DNA from: Alentia gelatinosa
Lineage: Eukaryota > Annelida > Polychaeta > Phyllodocida > Polynoidae
NCBI GenBank assembly: GCA_950022655.1
Contig: OX465584.1
Location: 53,338,789 to 53,402,788 of the forward strand
Length of the DNA stretch: 64,000 nucleotides
Direction of reading: 5' to 3'
Both the position numbers and the translations under genes were made by a program. Shown here in pieces: positions 43,395-54,225 of the stretch. The stretch's first letter is position 1. Each line of letters opens with the position of its first letter. A model generated the notes under the pieces. The model was not told the origin of the DNA. It did not search any database and saw only the letters and a list, made by a program, of their open reading frames with translations.

Positions 43395-43690
43395 CCGTGC
43401 ATCATATTTTCTTCACCACTGTGAAATATGATTTGTTTATGGTATACTGAGCATAGGCTATTAAGCATAGAGATGATGTGCACAGGTGTATCATAAACTG
43501 GGAGCAAATGGCACGTTCATCATGGATGAATGAGCGTGGCATTACAGATAAATAATAATTAAAGGTATCGGATACATCCTGTCTATCTGTTGTTTTCTGT
43601 AACCCACCTGCACCCGGTCTACTTGCCCTTTCTGCAACTGCCTGGCGAAGATCCAAACATATTGAGCACCAGTAGGTCAGTGAGGTATTT
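43395..43690 (-). repeat. Dispersed repeat, inverted relative of 62760-62900
   Basis: The words GGAGCAAATGGCACGTTCAT, GGATGAATGAGCGTGGCATT and TTTTCTGTAACCCACCTGCA are reverse complements of the text at 62773-62895 (GCAAGTGGGTTACAGAAAAC, CACGCTCATTCATCCATGAT). No coding signal was seen. Confidence 0.7.
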
Positions 43691-44762
43691 CTGGTTCAAG
43701 TGATTAGTCCTGGACAGCTGGGCACACCTTTATGATCCTAGGACGCTCGCCCTGTGCTCCTTTCACAATATTTCAGTGACTAGCACGCAGATAGTGAAGG
43801 GATAGTCTTTTTTGCAGCAAGTTAAAAGTCCCTGTGAGAAATCTAACCTTAAACTACAATGCATATTTACAGATTCGGGGTTGAACGATTAGTCGCAACA
43901 AAGTAGGTAACCCGAACGGGCGGTATTTTGAATATTCTGTTGTCGTTGTCTGGATTTATCAACATGTTAAACTTTTGGCGAGCGAATTGGGAACATCGAG
44001 CAACAACTCATCAGCAACAAAAGAATATCTCAAGGGGAGAAGTTTACTAATTGCCCAACTAACCCACATCTACTGACTAGGGCTGACTCCGTTATAAGAA
44101 AACCTAAGCAGTTAGAATACATCGCATGGTAATCTACTTTGGAATAACCATGAAAACTGCACTACAGAAGAACCATGTTGATGGTTGGACATGAGAAGAC
44201 ACTTATATCTGTCACGTTTTGTTGGTACATACTTTATATTGGTTGTGAATTATACTGTTATATTTCCAAATTTCCCGCTTGGAAGAGCAAAATGTTAATT
44301 TTAATGCGAGAAATAAAAACATTAAAAAAAAACAAAAAAAAACGAGCATATATCCAGCGCATGCAAGCATGCTCTAATAAAACTACTTGCCCCTAGACCC
44401 GCGAGAGGGCGTGCACTGCAACTCTAAACTGGGGAATGGACGCGTTTGGTGCTGGGTGCAGTAACACCGCCGGGGATGGCTGTTGACTATTACAGGACCT
44501 CATTGATCTGTCTGGGCCGCCCTCAAATTGGCCACGTGATTTAGGACGTGGCGAAGCATCGGGGAGGAGATGCCCATCACCTCCCCCCCCCACACACACA
44601 CACTCTCCGACCATTACTCCAGAGTCAGCCGAATGCAAGGCTTAAAGGACATTTTACTTTGGTAGATGAAATCAGTACCGATTATTTGAGTTCTTTTTAA
44701 AGTCTGCCGATGGTGCCACCGACTGCAAATCGGTATCAAATAGTCGGTGACGGTGCAGTGTA
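43691..44762. other. Unassigned sequence
   Basis: 43795-43850 resembles the 20.9-kb duplication (GCAGCAAGTTAAAAGTCC). 44660-44760 holds a family A piece (GCCGATGGTGCCACCGACTG, TCGGTATCAAATAGTCGGTG). A C-run lies at 44582-44590. No gene recognised. Confidence 0.45.
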
Positions 44763-45135
44763 TAGGCGGGCGTCCACCAACTACGACAAGGCTGCGACAA
44801 GAGCCGACAAATAAGTTCCTATCGGCGCCTTGTCGCAGCCTTGTCATGAGAAGAGGGGCTTCACGACAGCGGTGTCGGGGCGTGTCGTAGACGTTGCTGG
44901 TTGCCGTAAAAAAGGCGCCCATGGTTCCGACACACTACGACAGTGATCTCGAGGAAACCACAACACTCCACGACAAAGGTCCAGTCGTAGCAAAAATCGA
45001 ACATGTTCGATATTGTTGTAGCCTTGTCGGAAGGCCCCCGACAGGCCCCCGACAAGCTTCCAATCGTAGGCCTGTCGTGGACCTTGTCGGAAAGCCATTG
45101 CCATAGCTTTGTCGTGGTTGGTGGACGCCCCCCTT
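44763..45135. mobile_element. MITE family 2 (GGCGTCCACCAACTACGACA ends)
   Basis: Left GGCGGGCGTCCACCAACTAC then GACAAGGCT, right AGCTTTGTC then GTGGTTGGTGGACGCCCCCC form inverted repeats of about 28 bp. The interior is built of GACAAGG/CCTTGTCG words, giving much secondary inverted structure (CTTGTCGCAGCCTTGTC, GTTGTAGCCTTGTCGG). The first ten bases equal the family 1 terminus, yet the interiors differ. A fragment lies at 9575-9690. Confidence 0.85.
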
Positions 45136-45430
45136 TAATTTAGTTTCTCCTGTATTTTACAGCCACCTGCCGATTTAATATTCATACGGAAACCTTGAGT
45201 CTCACCGATGAAATCAAAGCGTTTTGATTTTGGTGGTCGTTGACTAAGTCTGTCAGTGGTGGTCTTATTGCATATTCTTCGACAAAATACTTGGTGACCA
45301 TTTCAAATGTGAGGCTGTTCCTCTTCACCAATATTGTATCAGTGTACACATAAAATCGGTCTGTGGTTCGCGACTGAAGGTCACCGGCCAATAATCGGCC
45401 AATGGAAAATGGTTTTACACCGAACTGATG
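45136..45430. mobile_element. MITE family A, long form
   Basis: Contains TTTACAGCCACCTGCCGATT, GATGAAATCAAAGCGTTTTG, GTCTGTCAGTGGTGGTC and, at the right, CCGGCCAATAATCGGCCAAT then GGAAAATGG. The layout is like those at 58.3-58.9 kb. Confidence 0.65.
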
Positions 45431-46023
45431 TCTCACTCATGGCACTGGCCAACTTCTAAAACCAGTCTGAGAGGGTGTAGAGGAAAGTAGTGATCTCAAA
45501 TATAGAAAAAAATCTAGATTAGGGGTGAATGGGGTCCAACGACACTGCTATCTATAGATAATCAATGATACGCCTCATCTGTTACCATTCATCCCTAAAG
45601 TCTACGCTCTGAACGAGACCCGAAAATCCATAAGAATTGACAATTCGAATTCAAAATGAAATAGAATCATTGCGGTCTTTGACTACCGTTATGATCAAGA
45701 GGAGGTATGCAGAGGAGAAAGAAAATTAAGCTAGTCCTAAAGGACGCCAGAATTAGAGACCGGAGAGTCTAGGACGAGGGGATGGCACAGGAACAAAGAG
45801 CGATAATAGGGGATGGAGACAGAGAGCGATAATAGGGGAAGGAGATGGAGTCAAGTAGACGGCTAACAGGGAGGTGGGGCGTGGTGGAGGAGCGGACGGA
45901 GTGTCAAGGAGAGAGGGTGGTGGTGGAGGGCACTGACGGCGAGAGGTGCTACTTCAGCCTGAGAGGGTTGATGGAGAAGACGAAGGTACACGGAGAAGGG
46001 AGCTCAGGGAAGTAACGAGCAGT
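45431..46023. other. Purine-rich unassigned sequence
   Basis: 45700-46010 is strongly purine-rich on the plus strand, with a 25-bp doublet (AGAGCGATAATAGGGGATGG and AGAGCGATAATAGGGGAAGG). No gene recognised. Confidence 0.45.
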
Positions 46024-46500
46024 TAGGCCCGGCGTCCACCTTCTACGATAGAAATTTAAGACTTCCCGAAGCACTATGAAGTAGACAATCAGGAACCTCT
46101 GGGGCCTGTTGAATATTATAGGGACCCTCAGCACTCAGTTATAGATCACGTTTGATAATCTAGGATCGTACATGAAGACAATTTTCTGTACCTCAGACAA
46201 GGGTTATTGTTTGATAATATTTACATCCGTTCGCTTAGACAGTATTAGCCGTCCATAAGGTCGTCCATAAGTGTTGAATATAGTTTACCCACATCCTCCC
46301 TGGGTCTCTATGGAATACAGAAAATGGTCTACATGTATGATCCTAGATTATCAAACGGGCCCCTGGCGTCCACCATCTATGATGGAAATTTGAGACCTCC
46401 CGATGCACTACGATGCAGAATGTCAAAAATCGTATACAATCAGGAACCTCTTGGGGTTGTTGAATAATCTAGGATCGTACTTGAAAACCCTTTTCTCTAT
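46024..46500. mobile_element. Family 1-like ends interrupted by a GGGCCC-ended element
   Basis: TAGGCCCGGCGTCCACCTTC then TACGATAGAAATTTAAGACT at 46024 and CTGGCGTCCACCATCTATGA then TGGAAATTTGAGACCT at 46373 are two family-1-like left ends in direct orientation. Each is followed by ACAATCAGGAACCTC. Between them, 46107-46376 begins GGGGCCTGTTGAATATTATA and ends GATTATCAAACGGGCCCCTG, an inverted-repeat element of its own. A passage GATAATCTAGGATCGTAC occurs in both halves. Confidence 0.6.
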
Positions 46501-48994
46501 ACGCCAAGGAGACCCAGGGACAATGTGGGGCAACTTTATTCAGCACTTATTTAGCACTTATTGCGAAGACTGTCCTAGCGAACGAACTTGAATATCATTA
46601 AACGATAACCCTTGTACGAGGTAATAACATTGCGGTATATAATAATAAGTGGCAACTGTTCCTCTATATTGTGGTCAGAAATACTCCCCTTGTACTCCCG
46701 ACCAAATATCTCCGAGCAGATTCCATTCAGGCCCACTAACCATGTCTCCTAATAATCCCCCTTATATAAACAATTACTGCCTAATCAGGTCAGAGCTTCT
46801 ACAACCTTTTCCATGATATTGTGTAGTGCATTCAGAATTCCTGGCTATTGTCATCCTTGCTGATTATTACATGTCTGATAATTCAAAAGGACGTACTTCC
46901 ATAGTGGTCTATTCATAGAGACGAACTCAGATGACTACCTAGCTCGTTACAAAAGCTATTTAGGTATAACCCATAACTTGAAATTGTTAAAAACTGAAAG
47001 ATTGCTGAAATAGTTCTAGAAACCATCTAATGTATAGACACATATGGCTATGTAATATGAACTAGTTGTGAAAATCGAAAAAAGTTTAACTATCAATAGC
47101 AATGGCATGTGTCAACTCTTTCATACTAGCTCAGGAAAACTGCAATGTTATCATGTGTTTCACCATTATGTTATTACTATTATTATTATTACATTACCAT
47201 TTAATGTATCATTTATGTATAAAAGATTCACGTTTGAGTTAGATGTCACACGAACTATGTGGCCATAATGTAAAACCAACCGTGACGTTGAATTGTGACC
47301 AATAAAACACTTTAACAATTTTTTTTTTTAAATGCGAGGTCCTTATTTGGCCATGAGCCAACAATAACAACGCAATATCTGAGAGGAATTTAACTGTAGG
47401 CGAGACAGACATTGAAGACATACTACAGGCTTGTTCCCTGATATACAGCTTTTAGGCCTGGGCATACACAGATTTAATGAATAATAATCTATCTGGGTGC
47501 AATATTTTGTTCGGTACATTTTCCATCGGCAGGTGTAAATTGGGCCTTACTGGTTAGAAAATTGATCCTGGGATGAAACTGTCTGCCAAGACACTGATGA
47601 CCTGCCAAATGCAATAGAGCCAGCCTGGTCACTGTCTTTATGACACCCTTGGGGTTTTGGGTCGATGGTGGTTGCAGGGTCGGCAAATATAGGCAGGGAA
47701 TATCAGACCACACGAATCTGCTACACCTACCGGTGTCCATACGTAACATCCTCAGAAAAGAGATTTGTGTCTGTTTGGAGACATCCTCAAAACTGATTTT
47801 TGAGAAAAGGGCCCCATGAAATACAAGATACTTCCACAGCACGAATATTTCAGTTTCCCTATGTTTTATGTTCGCGTATACATGTCTCTACGGGGGTAAA
47901 TAGGGTCGTCCTATTTGGCGTTATATGTACGGCTGTTCCTGTACACGTAGTTGCGAATCCTAGCTCGGCCAGTTCGAGTTGTATATATTCGAAAAGTTAC
48001 CCTACTGTCCGAATATTGCAATTTCTGCACCTCGGGGTGGGCGGCTTGTTTATATTTCATTTGTCATGAATCGTCGTAGTCCATGTTATATGAAAAATCT
48101 TATGTTACAAATTTTTTTAAAGGGCGGGGCCCGGGCGGCCGGGTGGTGGGGCTTTGGAGTGGGCGCCAGGTTGGATAGGTAGGGGTTTGGGGTTTGGGTA
48201 AACATTGTTTAAATCAGTTATCTGTATCTATATATGCCTGCGTTTACACATTGCACACGTATATATCTATATTTAAGTATGACGGGTGACAAATACAGCC
48301 AATATGTGCATATATTTCCACCAAAACCAAGTTGTATACTCTCCATACGTGGGCACCTAATATGGACGCATTCAAATGGAAACACTATTATATACGGCCT
48401 ATACGTGCGTTTACGCGGTGGTGTATAGATATGCTGTGTCCGCTACGTAGTCGCCACGTTATAGACACTAGGCTCTGAGAATTTCACAGTATGCTACGGT
48501 TTCCCTTGATCTCCTCGGGACAACCCTGAACGATGTAACATGGGGTTCCTCCAGAAACATTTTTAAAAGGCATTTCTGGTATGAATGGAGGTTAGAATTA
48601 TATTATTTTGTATTGACAATGCATTTCAACTAAAGAAAAAAGGTACTTTGAGGGTTTTGCGCTATGTCGCGAATAATATATATAGTGTCCATTTTATACC
48701 CCGGGAGATACGTAACAATTTTGCCATGATTAAGTGTTTTAGCCTTATCTTACGATTATCTATAGATTATGACAGCAAACAATAGTGGATCTCCCCCGAC
48801 TACAGCAGCCTATATTACGAGTTCCTGGCGGATGATGGCAGAACTAGCAATCACTCTGTACTCTATACCCCGGAGGATAGATAGCATGCTGTGATATAGC
48901 GTAGTCTCCAGATACCGCCCTGGTTACGACCCTACACATTGCATCGCTGTGTCCCTGGCCATGTGGTCGACATCTGACCAATACATACACAATA
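46501..48994. other. Long unassigned stretch
   Basis: About 2.5 kb without a clear repeat or gene. It includes an ATT microsatellite at 47168-47190 (TTATTACTATTATTATTATT), a T run at 47318-47330 and a G-rich patch at 48120-48200. A 117-residue minus-strand frame at 47489-47842 and others have no recognised domain. Confidence 0.4.
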
Positions 48995-49120
48995 TTGCCA
49001 TGATTTCCATCTGAGTGGCCGTATTCTCCGCGTAGTTGACGCGTATTGCGTAGCGTCAACTACAAGGAGAATACGGCCACACAGATCGAAATCATGGTAA
49101 TGTTGTATTTATTACTCACT
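48995..49120. mobile_element. Hairpin element (GGCCGTATTCTCC stem)
   Basis: ATTGCCATGATTTCCATCTG pairs with CAGATCGAAATCATGGTAAT, and GTGGCCGTATTCTCC pairs with GGAGAATACGGCCAC. The inner stem GTAGTTGACGCGTA pairs with TAGCGTCAACTAC. The whole is a near-continuous stem of about 50 bp with a tiny loop at 49045. Confidence 0.85.
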
Positions 49121-49469
49121 TATTTTTAGATGTAAGCAATAAATATGATCGTTAGAAAACCTTTCAATATAGTTAAGAAGTTATGTTTGGGACTACTTTC
49201 ATCTCAAAAATCTGTATCCTCCTAGGAGGGTACGCAGCTCCGTATCCTACTCAGTAGCGATATGTAAGCTACATAGGCTTAGTATGGAGACTACGTATTA
49301 GGTGGGTAATAAAACAGTCATACAGCCTCAAAGCTGGCAACACTGACAGCTACAGCACGCCTTCTTCCCACAAACACACCCACAGTCACAGTCGTGAGCA
49401 CAGCCAAAGGGCAGGGAGAGAGCTGTGATAGGCCAAGGACAAGGCTAAGGACACACTCGGTACTAGTAT
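49121..49469. other. Unassigned, with weak hairpin
   Basis: At 49205-49310 words GGGTACGCAGCTCCGTATCC and GGCTTAGTATGGAGACTACG suggest a decayed hairpin of the same class. No gene was seen. Confidence 0.4.
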
Positions 49470-49521
49470 TAGGCCCAGTTTACACCTGACAATGGAGAGT
49501 GCACTGATAAAATATCGAGAA

Positions 49522-49693
49522 GGGGCCATCCATAAAGTACGTACGCAGAATTTCTGAAAATGTTGAGCCCTGCATCCCCCCCCCCTCCTCATTTTATACG
49601 CCATAGAACAAAGAAGTAGCATACGCAAAATTTCCAATTTGTTTTTACCCCCACCCTACCCCCCTTAGTGCGTACGTACTTTATGTATGGGCC
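49522..49693. mobile_element. MITE with GGGGCCATCCATAAAGTACG ends
   Basis: Left GGGGCCATCCATAAAGTACG then TACGCA; right TGCGTA then CGTACTTTATGTATGGGCCC: inverted repeats of about 26 bp with two mismatches. Ends of the form GGGCCGTCCATAAAGTACG are widespread in invertebrate genomes. The 172-bp interior has C-runs (CATCCCCCCCCCTCC, ACCCCCACCCTACCCCCC-like) and no coding frame. Confidence 0.9.
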
Positions 49694-49796
49694 CGGGTGG
49701 TGTTCCCTGAGAAAATATCGGTACAGATAATCGGTGACATTGCAAGCCATTGAGATGGTTAATTGTTATATGTGCATCAATTTCCATCGTATAAAT

Positions 49797-49945
49797 AGAC
49801 AATAATCGATGGTTTTGTGGACAGGCGGCCGTAAACCACGAGAGGTTGACGCGTAGTAATACACGAGCGCTAACGAGTGTATTACGAGGTCAACCGTGAG
49901 TGGTTTACAGAGCTGCCTGTCCACAAAATCATCGTTTGTTGCATT
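49797..49945. mobile_element. Hairpin element (CGTAGTAAT-ACAC core)
   Basis: GATGGTTTTGTGGACAGGCG pairs with GCCTGTCCACAAAATCATCG. GTAAACCACGAGAGGTTGAC pairs with GTCAACCGTGAGTGGTTTAC. CGTAGTAATACACGAGCG pairs with ACGAGTGTATTACG. The edges end in TTTATTATCCATC on the right. It is a very regular three-tier stem of about 130 bp in total. Confidence 0.9.
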
Positions 49946-50596
49946 TATTATCCATCTTTTCGAATAAATTAAACCCAGTAATTGCCATTTTAAAGGGTAT
50001 AACAATAGGGACTACTTCTTTGCTCTATAGCAAAAGGGACTATTTTTCCCATATACCATGGTTTTGAGGCCGTATACCACAGGTTAGAACCCGTATACCA
50101 CAGTTATGGTATCTGACAGGTTTTATATAATGGGTCGTGGTTTACTGAGTCCCCATACATTTTCAATGGGGGTTTTGTATACGATGGATAATAAAGAGAA
50201 GGAGTATGTCTGAATATTAACCCTGCCTAAACTGCAGCTGAACGTAATTATTTCCTATTGCACCATGGCAGAGCTCCTCTGTGTGAAGAGAGGGTTATGA
50301 TAAAAACTGTTGCCAGGGATGTGCACACCCTGTTTTCACTGAAAAATAAAGATGCTTTCACATCGAAAATCCCTTGATCCCTGGATCCTTCGCCGACGAT
50401 TCCAAAGTACTTTGAAATCGTGGCAGGCCTCAAAAGTCGGTTAGTGGTTCCATGTTATGCAATATGGGGTTGAGAAATAGTTGACCAGGTATGTATTTCT
50501 TTTGTTTACAGATACCAATATTTTATCGGGAACATGTAACAGTTGGTGTCAGATTCTTGACCGGGCGGTAATAATCGGTAGGTATAACTGGGCCTA

Positions 50597-50684
50597 AGGC
50601 CGTTTTCCATTAGCCAACCACAACCGCACCGATTAATCTAGTTCCTCTGAAAGTTTGTTGGTAGTGCTACTAACCATACTTATA
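50597..50684. mobile_element. MITE family A fragment
   Basis: AAGGCCGTTTTCCATTAGCC and GCACCGATTAATCTAGTTCC match the left ends at 58.3 and 58.5 kb; the right end is cut off by the next hairpin element. Confidence 0.6.
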
Positions 50685-51015
50685 TAGAACGTCCTGACCA
50701 TGCTGTACAATTCACAGAACGAGATGGTGATTTACGGTTTGTATAGACCGAGGCATTTATGCCGAGTTCTGTACAAACGGTAAATTATCATCGAGTTCTG
50801 TGTCTTGTACAAGCATGGTTGGACGTTATATATTTACTATATACCCGAAATTAAAAAAAAATCAATTTAATTTGGCTTAACAACCAATTTTTTAATAAAC
50901 GTGTATGGCAAGGTGGTCCGTATTTTAGTGTACGGACCAGTGGTCCATACAGTATTTTTACGTCATATGCCGAAACGGTGCGTATTTACAGTATATACGG
51001 CATGGGTATATAGTA
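50685..51015. mobile_element. Hairpin element family P, copy 2
   Basis: ATATAGAACGTCCTGACCAT, GAACGAGATGGTGATTTACG and GTACAAACGGTAAATTATCA then TCGAGTTCTGTG match 29170-29300. The tail AAGGTGGTCCGTATTTTAGT, CATATGCCGAAACGGTGCGT and CATGGGTATATAGTAAA matches 29385-29490. The two copies are roughly 90 per cent alike. Confidence 0.9.
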
Positions 51016-51061
51016 AATTGTTCCTTGATACTGGGAAAAGCTAGAGGGCGACATCCTGCTA

Positions 51062-51185
51062 TGGGATTTTCGCACCAGGAGTAAATTACTTGAGACTATG
51101 GAAAAGATGTTAAGTACACCAGTCTTAGGTGTATTAGTCTCAGGTACATTAGTCTCTTCGTGTGAATCCAACTTTACAAGTAAAA
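51062..51185 (-). mobile_element. Family G element fragment, inverted
   Basis: On the minus strand it reads GTTGGATTCACACGAAGAGA, then ACTAATGTACCTGAGAC, as in the left part of other family G copies. The remainder is missing. Confidence 0.65.
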
Positions 51186-51495
51186 CGACCTCTCACGGTA
51201 TCCGCTCGCCGCGATCCGACACACCAGCGACGGACACGGTCGGCTATTTCCGCTTCCTGTCTGGGACAAGCCGCGGCGCTCTCAGTGCGCAAGTCTGGGC
51301 GGGGTAAGGTCACGTGATACGGATGAGGTGTGGGCGATATTAGAGGGGATTGATCAGAGTGGAATCACCGCACCTTTTGATAACCCTTTCTGTGGCGGTC
51401 ATGTGTGGAACTACTCCCAAGTGAAAAGATTATTCATGCCTTGAGGCAACGTTTTTCCATTCAAACACCTCCAGATCAAAGCACTATTCGCTAAA
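51186..51495. promoter_or_regulatory. CpG-rich unique block with ETS and E-box words
   Basis: 51190-51345 is CpG-rich and contains TATTTCCGCTTCCTGTC (two ETS-like cores), GGGCGGGGTAAG (GC box) and AAGGTCACGTGATACG (E-box). It could be a promoter, but no transcription start or exon can be justified from sequence alone. Confidence 0.35.
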
Positions 51496-51812
51496 CCCTT
51501 TAAGGACGGCTGCCTGGGGTCCAGGTAGGATGGATACTGGTGGCAGTCATAATAGTTAAAACTGATATCCAAGTTTGTAATCATGCAGTATATTTTATTT
51601 CTTTTTAATATAAATATTAAACATGATATTGTATCTACATTTTCGGAAGATTTCATGAATATTGCTCTAAATTATTTATTTGTTAAAACATTTTTCTTAA
51701 TATTGGGACAATGATGCCTCCAGGCATCATGCGTCTTTAGTGCAGTGATGCCTCCAGGCATCATGCGTCTTTAGCGTGGTGATGCCTCCAGGCATCATGC
51801 GTCCTTAAAGGG
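51496..51812. mobile_element. piggyBac-like MITE 1 with palindrome array
   Basis: Ends CCCTTTAAGGACG and CGTCCTTAAAGGG are perfect 13-bp inverted repeats, with TTAA outside the right end and TAAA outside the left. TTAA targets and CCC-start termini fit piggyBac-type elements. Near the right end three units of about 33-36 bp repeat the palindrome TGATGCCTCCAGGCATCA followed by TGCGTCTTTAG. No transposase frame is possible in 317 bp. Confidence 0.85.
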
Positions 51813-51900
51813 TTAAACAGGATTATGGTTGTGACTGCATTCCCGGGCACAGATCTAGGAGAGTATTCATTGCAAGTAGTATATGATATATTCTCACTCC
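51813..51900. other. Unassigned sequence
   Basis: Nothing recognised. Confidence 0.3.
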
Positions 51901-52490
51901 TGGTATTTTGTTCTTCATAGGCTTAACATTGGTAGTGCTTTCTTCATGCCCCTACGAGTATTACAGTCGGTTCTCTATGATGCCATATATCCGGTATGTT
52001 TTCCGTTCTTTTAGTGTGTACAGGGTTGAGATAAATACAGAAAGTGACTCGTGTTACTCATTTGAATGCTATGCATTATCTTAGCCTGATATAAATGTCC
52101 ATAGGCTTAACATTACGAACTCGTTCTCAACAGGTTTGCGAGAACGGTAACTCGTTCTCAACGGGTGATGAAGAGATGAATATTTCCAGGCTAAGATAAA
52201 ATCAGAAACATATTCGTGCTTAGTCTGAGTCCCTGTTCACCATCTTGTTTGGAGTGCTTCACAATATTCACTCGGCTATCGCCTCGTTCATATTACTGAG
52301 CACTCCAAACTCGATGGCGAACGAGGACACAGACCAAACACTCATCAGTTTCCTTCTTAATATTCACTCGGCTTTGCCTCATTCATATTGTCAATCTCGT
52401 GGAGAACGACGACTTAACAAAGCTTGTTATTTTCTTCTTCAATCAGTATCTATAACGTTATGGTAGTTTATTGGTAGTTCAACATTCAAA
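51901..52490. mobile_element. Hairpin element complex
   Basis: 51915-52040 is the reverse of the 14.2-kb passage (CATAGGCTTAACATTGGTAG, CCCCTACGAGTATTACAG, TTTTAGTGTGTACAGGG). 52100-52200 has CATAGGCTTAACATTACGAA, CTCGTTCTCAACAGG and its repeat. 52240-52310 is a hairpin with GAGTGCTTCACAATATTCAC, apex CTCGGCTATCGCCTCG and ATATTACTGAGCACTC. 52365-52395 repeats the apex (TTCACTCGGCTTTGCCTCAT). Closely related text is at 55440-55650. Confidence 0.75.
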
Positions 52491-52813
52491 ATTTTAGAGT
52501 ACTGTTTTGGTAGATATGAATAGTTTCAAATAGAAACTGCTCAAAATTGGGGGAATCTCTGTTGCGGGTAGTGGGGAGTTTCTTTTAACGACATACCATA
52601 GAACTGCTTGTGTAAAATAGAGTAGAGGAACTGACTGGACATTTAATCTGGGAATTGTTACTCTCCTCACAGATCGGCAAATACTTGTCTCGCCGATACT
52701 AGGCAGGAGGGCCGTGATTTCAAGTGAGTGAGTAACATTTCACAGTTGAACTGCTGGTCTATTTTCCCTATATTACACACCTTGAAATATTCTAAATTCA
52801 TAGACATTTACCT
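52491..52813. other. Unassigned sequence
   Basis: No repeat or gene recognised. Confidence 0.3.
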
Positions 52814-52817
52814 TTAA

Positions 52818-53186
52818 CCCTTTAACTACGCTATGATGCCTGGAGGCATTCCCGGGTGTAGTACACTATGATGCCTGGAGGCATTCCCAGGCGTAGTACG
52901 CTATGATGCCTTGAGGCATTATTTCCGAAATTTAAGTAATTGTTATTTTCTAATGAAATAATGCGAATATTCTGATAATATTTCCCATACTTATATAAAA
53001 CTATATCATAGTTAATATCATTACTGTTCTATAACATCTTATAAATTTTGGATTTCCATATAAGTGTGATATAATGACGACACTGTGGATATCGTGAAAA
53101 GTGCCAGCATACTACAGGGGTGAAAACGGTACTGCAGTGGCGTTTTTGAGGGGGTGTATTTTGTACTATACAGCGTAGTGAAAGGG
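52818..53186. mobile_element. piggyBac-like MITE 2 with palindrome array
   Basis: TTAA at 52814-52817 and 53187-53190 flank ends CCCTTTAACTACGCTAT and ATACAGCGTAGTGAAAGGG (inverted, two mismatches). Next to the left end three units repeat ATGATGCCTGGAGGCATT with spacers CCCGGGTGTAGTACAC and CCCAGGCGTAGTACGC. It is the mirror arrangement of the element at 51496, with a different palindrome centre (CTGGAG against CTCCAG). Length 369 bp, no transposase. Confidence 0.9.
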
Positions 53187-53190
53187 TTAA

Positions 53191-53789
53191 TAACCATTCG
53201 AAGTCTAATTTAGGCATGCAGAGTTTGTCCGTATAATAGCATAAACAGTAGGCGCTCCATGACTCTACATTTACATGAACAGGACGAGACAGATACACTG
53301 GACATTCCAGTCATATTTATGTATCATACATACATGTTTTGCTGGTCTGCTCATATAGTTTCTAGTGATCACTGTTTCTTCAAAAATCCCTTTTATGTTG
53401 CTCTCAAACGGTAAATCACCCCTTAATTTTAACTTAAAGGAAAAATTCCCAGAGTTCATTTCCTACATAAAAAGGTGCTTGCACTTCTCAGTATTGATGT
53501 TATTAATACGTATTTTCTGAGTACTTCTAGTGTTATGTCCATCATATATTACACAATATTTTCCATCTTCACTCTAGCATTTTACAAGAGAAATGAGGTG
53601 AGATTAGAGTGATGTGAGTATTCTATATTGATATTGCCATATTTTTAACTTCTATACCAAAATATAGTATGGTAACCCTAAATATTTAAGTTAGATATAT
53701 GTTCTACAACAGTTTGAGATCATCATGGGTTTTAATTCTCAAGGCAAATTGTTCGATATGCCTTTAAATGTATTTCAGGTAAACATACT
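53191..53789. other. Unassigned sequence
   Basis: AT-rich, with no recognised feature. Confidence 0.3.
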
Positions 53790-54080
53790 CAACACAGGGA
53801 ACGTGACAGGCGTGGAAAACTCTCAAGAGCCGTGTTCAATTGACGTTGTTCGATTGACGTCAGAATTAGGACGCTCTGACGTCACAAACACGTCGCGTGT
53901 CAACAGACGCCCGCCTCCGCCTGGTACCCGGCGTACTCACTTAAAAGATTGAACACAAGCCTCGCAGCATGCCAGTGACCAGCAATCAGCGTGCGCACGT
54001 CACGTGACATGAAAAGAGCAGTTCCGGTTCCGCTGTGAGCGCTTGTCCTTGGCGTGTACATGCCATGCCTTATTTAGGCG
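53790..54080. promoter_or_regulatory. CpG-rich block with CRE pair, E-box and ETS words
   Basis: Contains GATTGACGTCAGAATTAGGA and CGCTCTGACGTCACAAAC (two CRE palindromes about 26 bp apart), GCGCACGTCACGTGACATG (E-box) and AGTTCCGGTTCCGC (ETS-like). This combination is common in promoters of housekeeping genes. No exon is visible on either side and the assignment is inferential. Confidence 0.4.
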
Positions 54081-54225
54081 CTGTCTATAGAACTACCCAT
54101 TAAGATGCATGGCGTGCCATTGGGTAACGAAGGCATTAAGCAGTAGAATCATAGCACGCTGGAGGAAACACGTACTAGGCACATGCTCTTGCTCTTTCTT
54201 TTCTGAATTATTGTCTTTTCTGGAG
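54081..54225. other. Unassigned sequence
   Basis: Nothing recognised. Confidence 0.3.

Larger units (their letters stand above)
49471..50596. mobile_element. Candidate large TIR unit with TTAGGCCCAGTTTACACCT ends
   Basis: TTAGGCCCAGTTTACACCTG at 49471 is inverted relative to CGGTAGGTATAACTGGGCCT at 50577. Both resemble family B ends. Between them lie two independent elements (49522-49693 and 49797-49945) and unrecognised DNA. Either one family B element hosts both, or two family B fragments face each other by chance. Confidence 0.5.
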
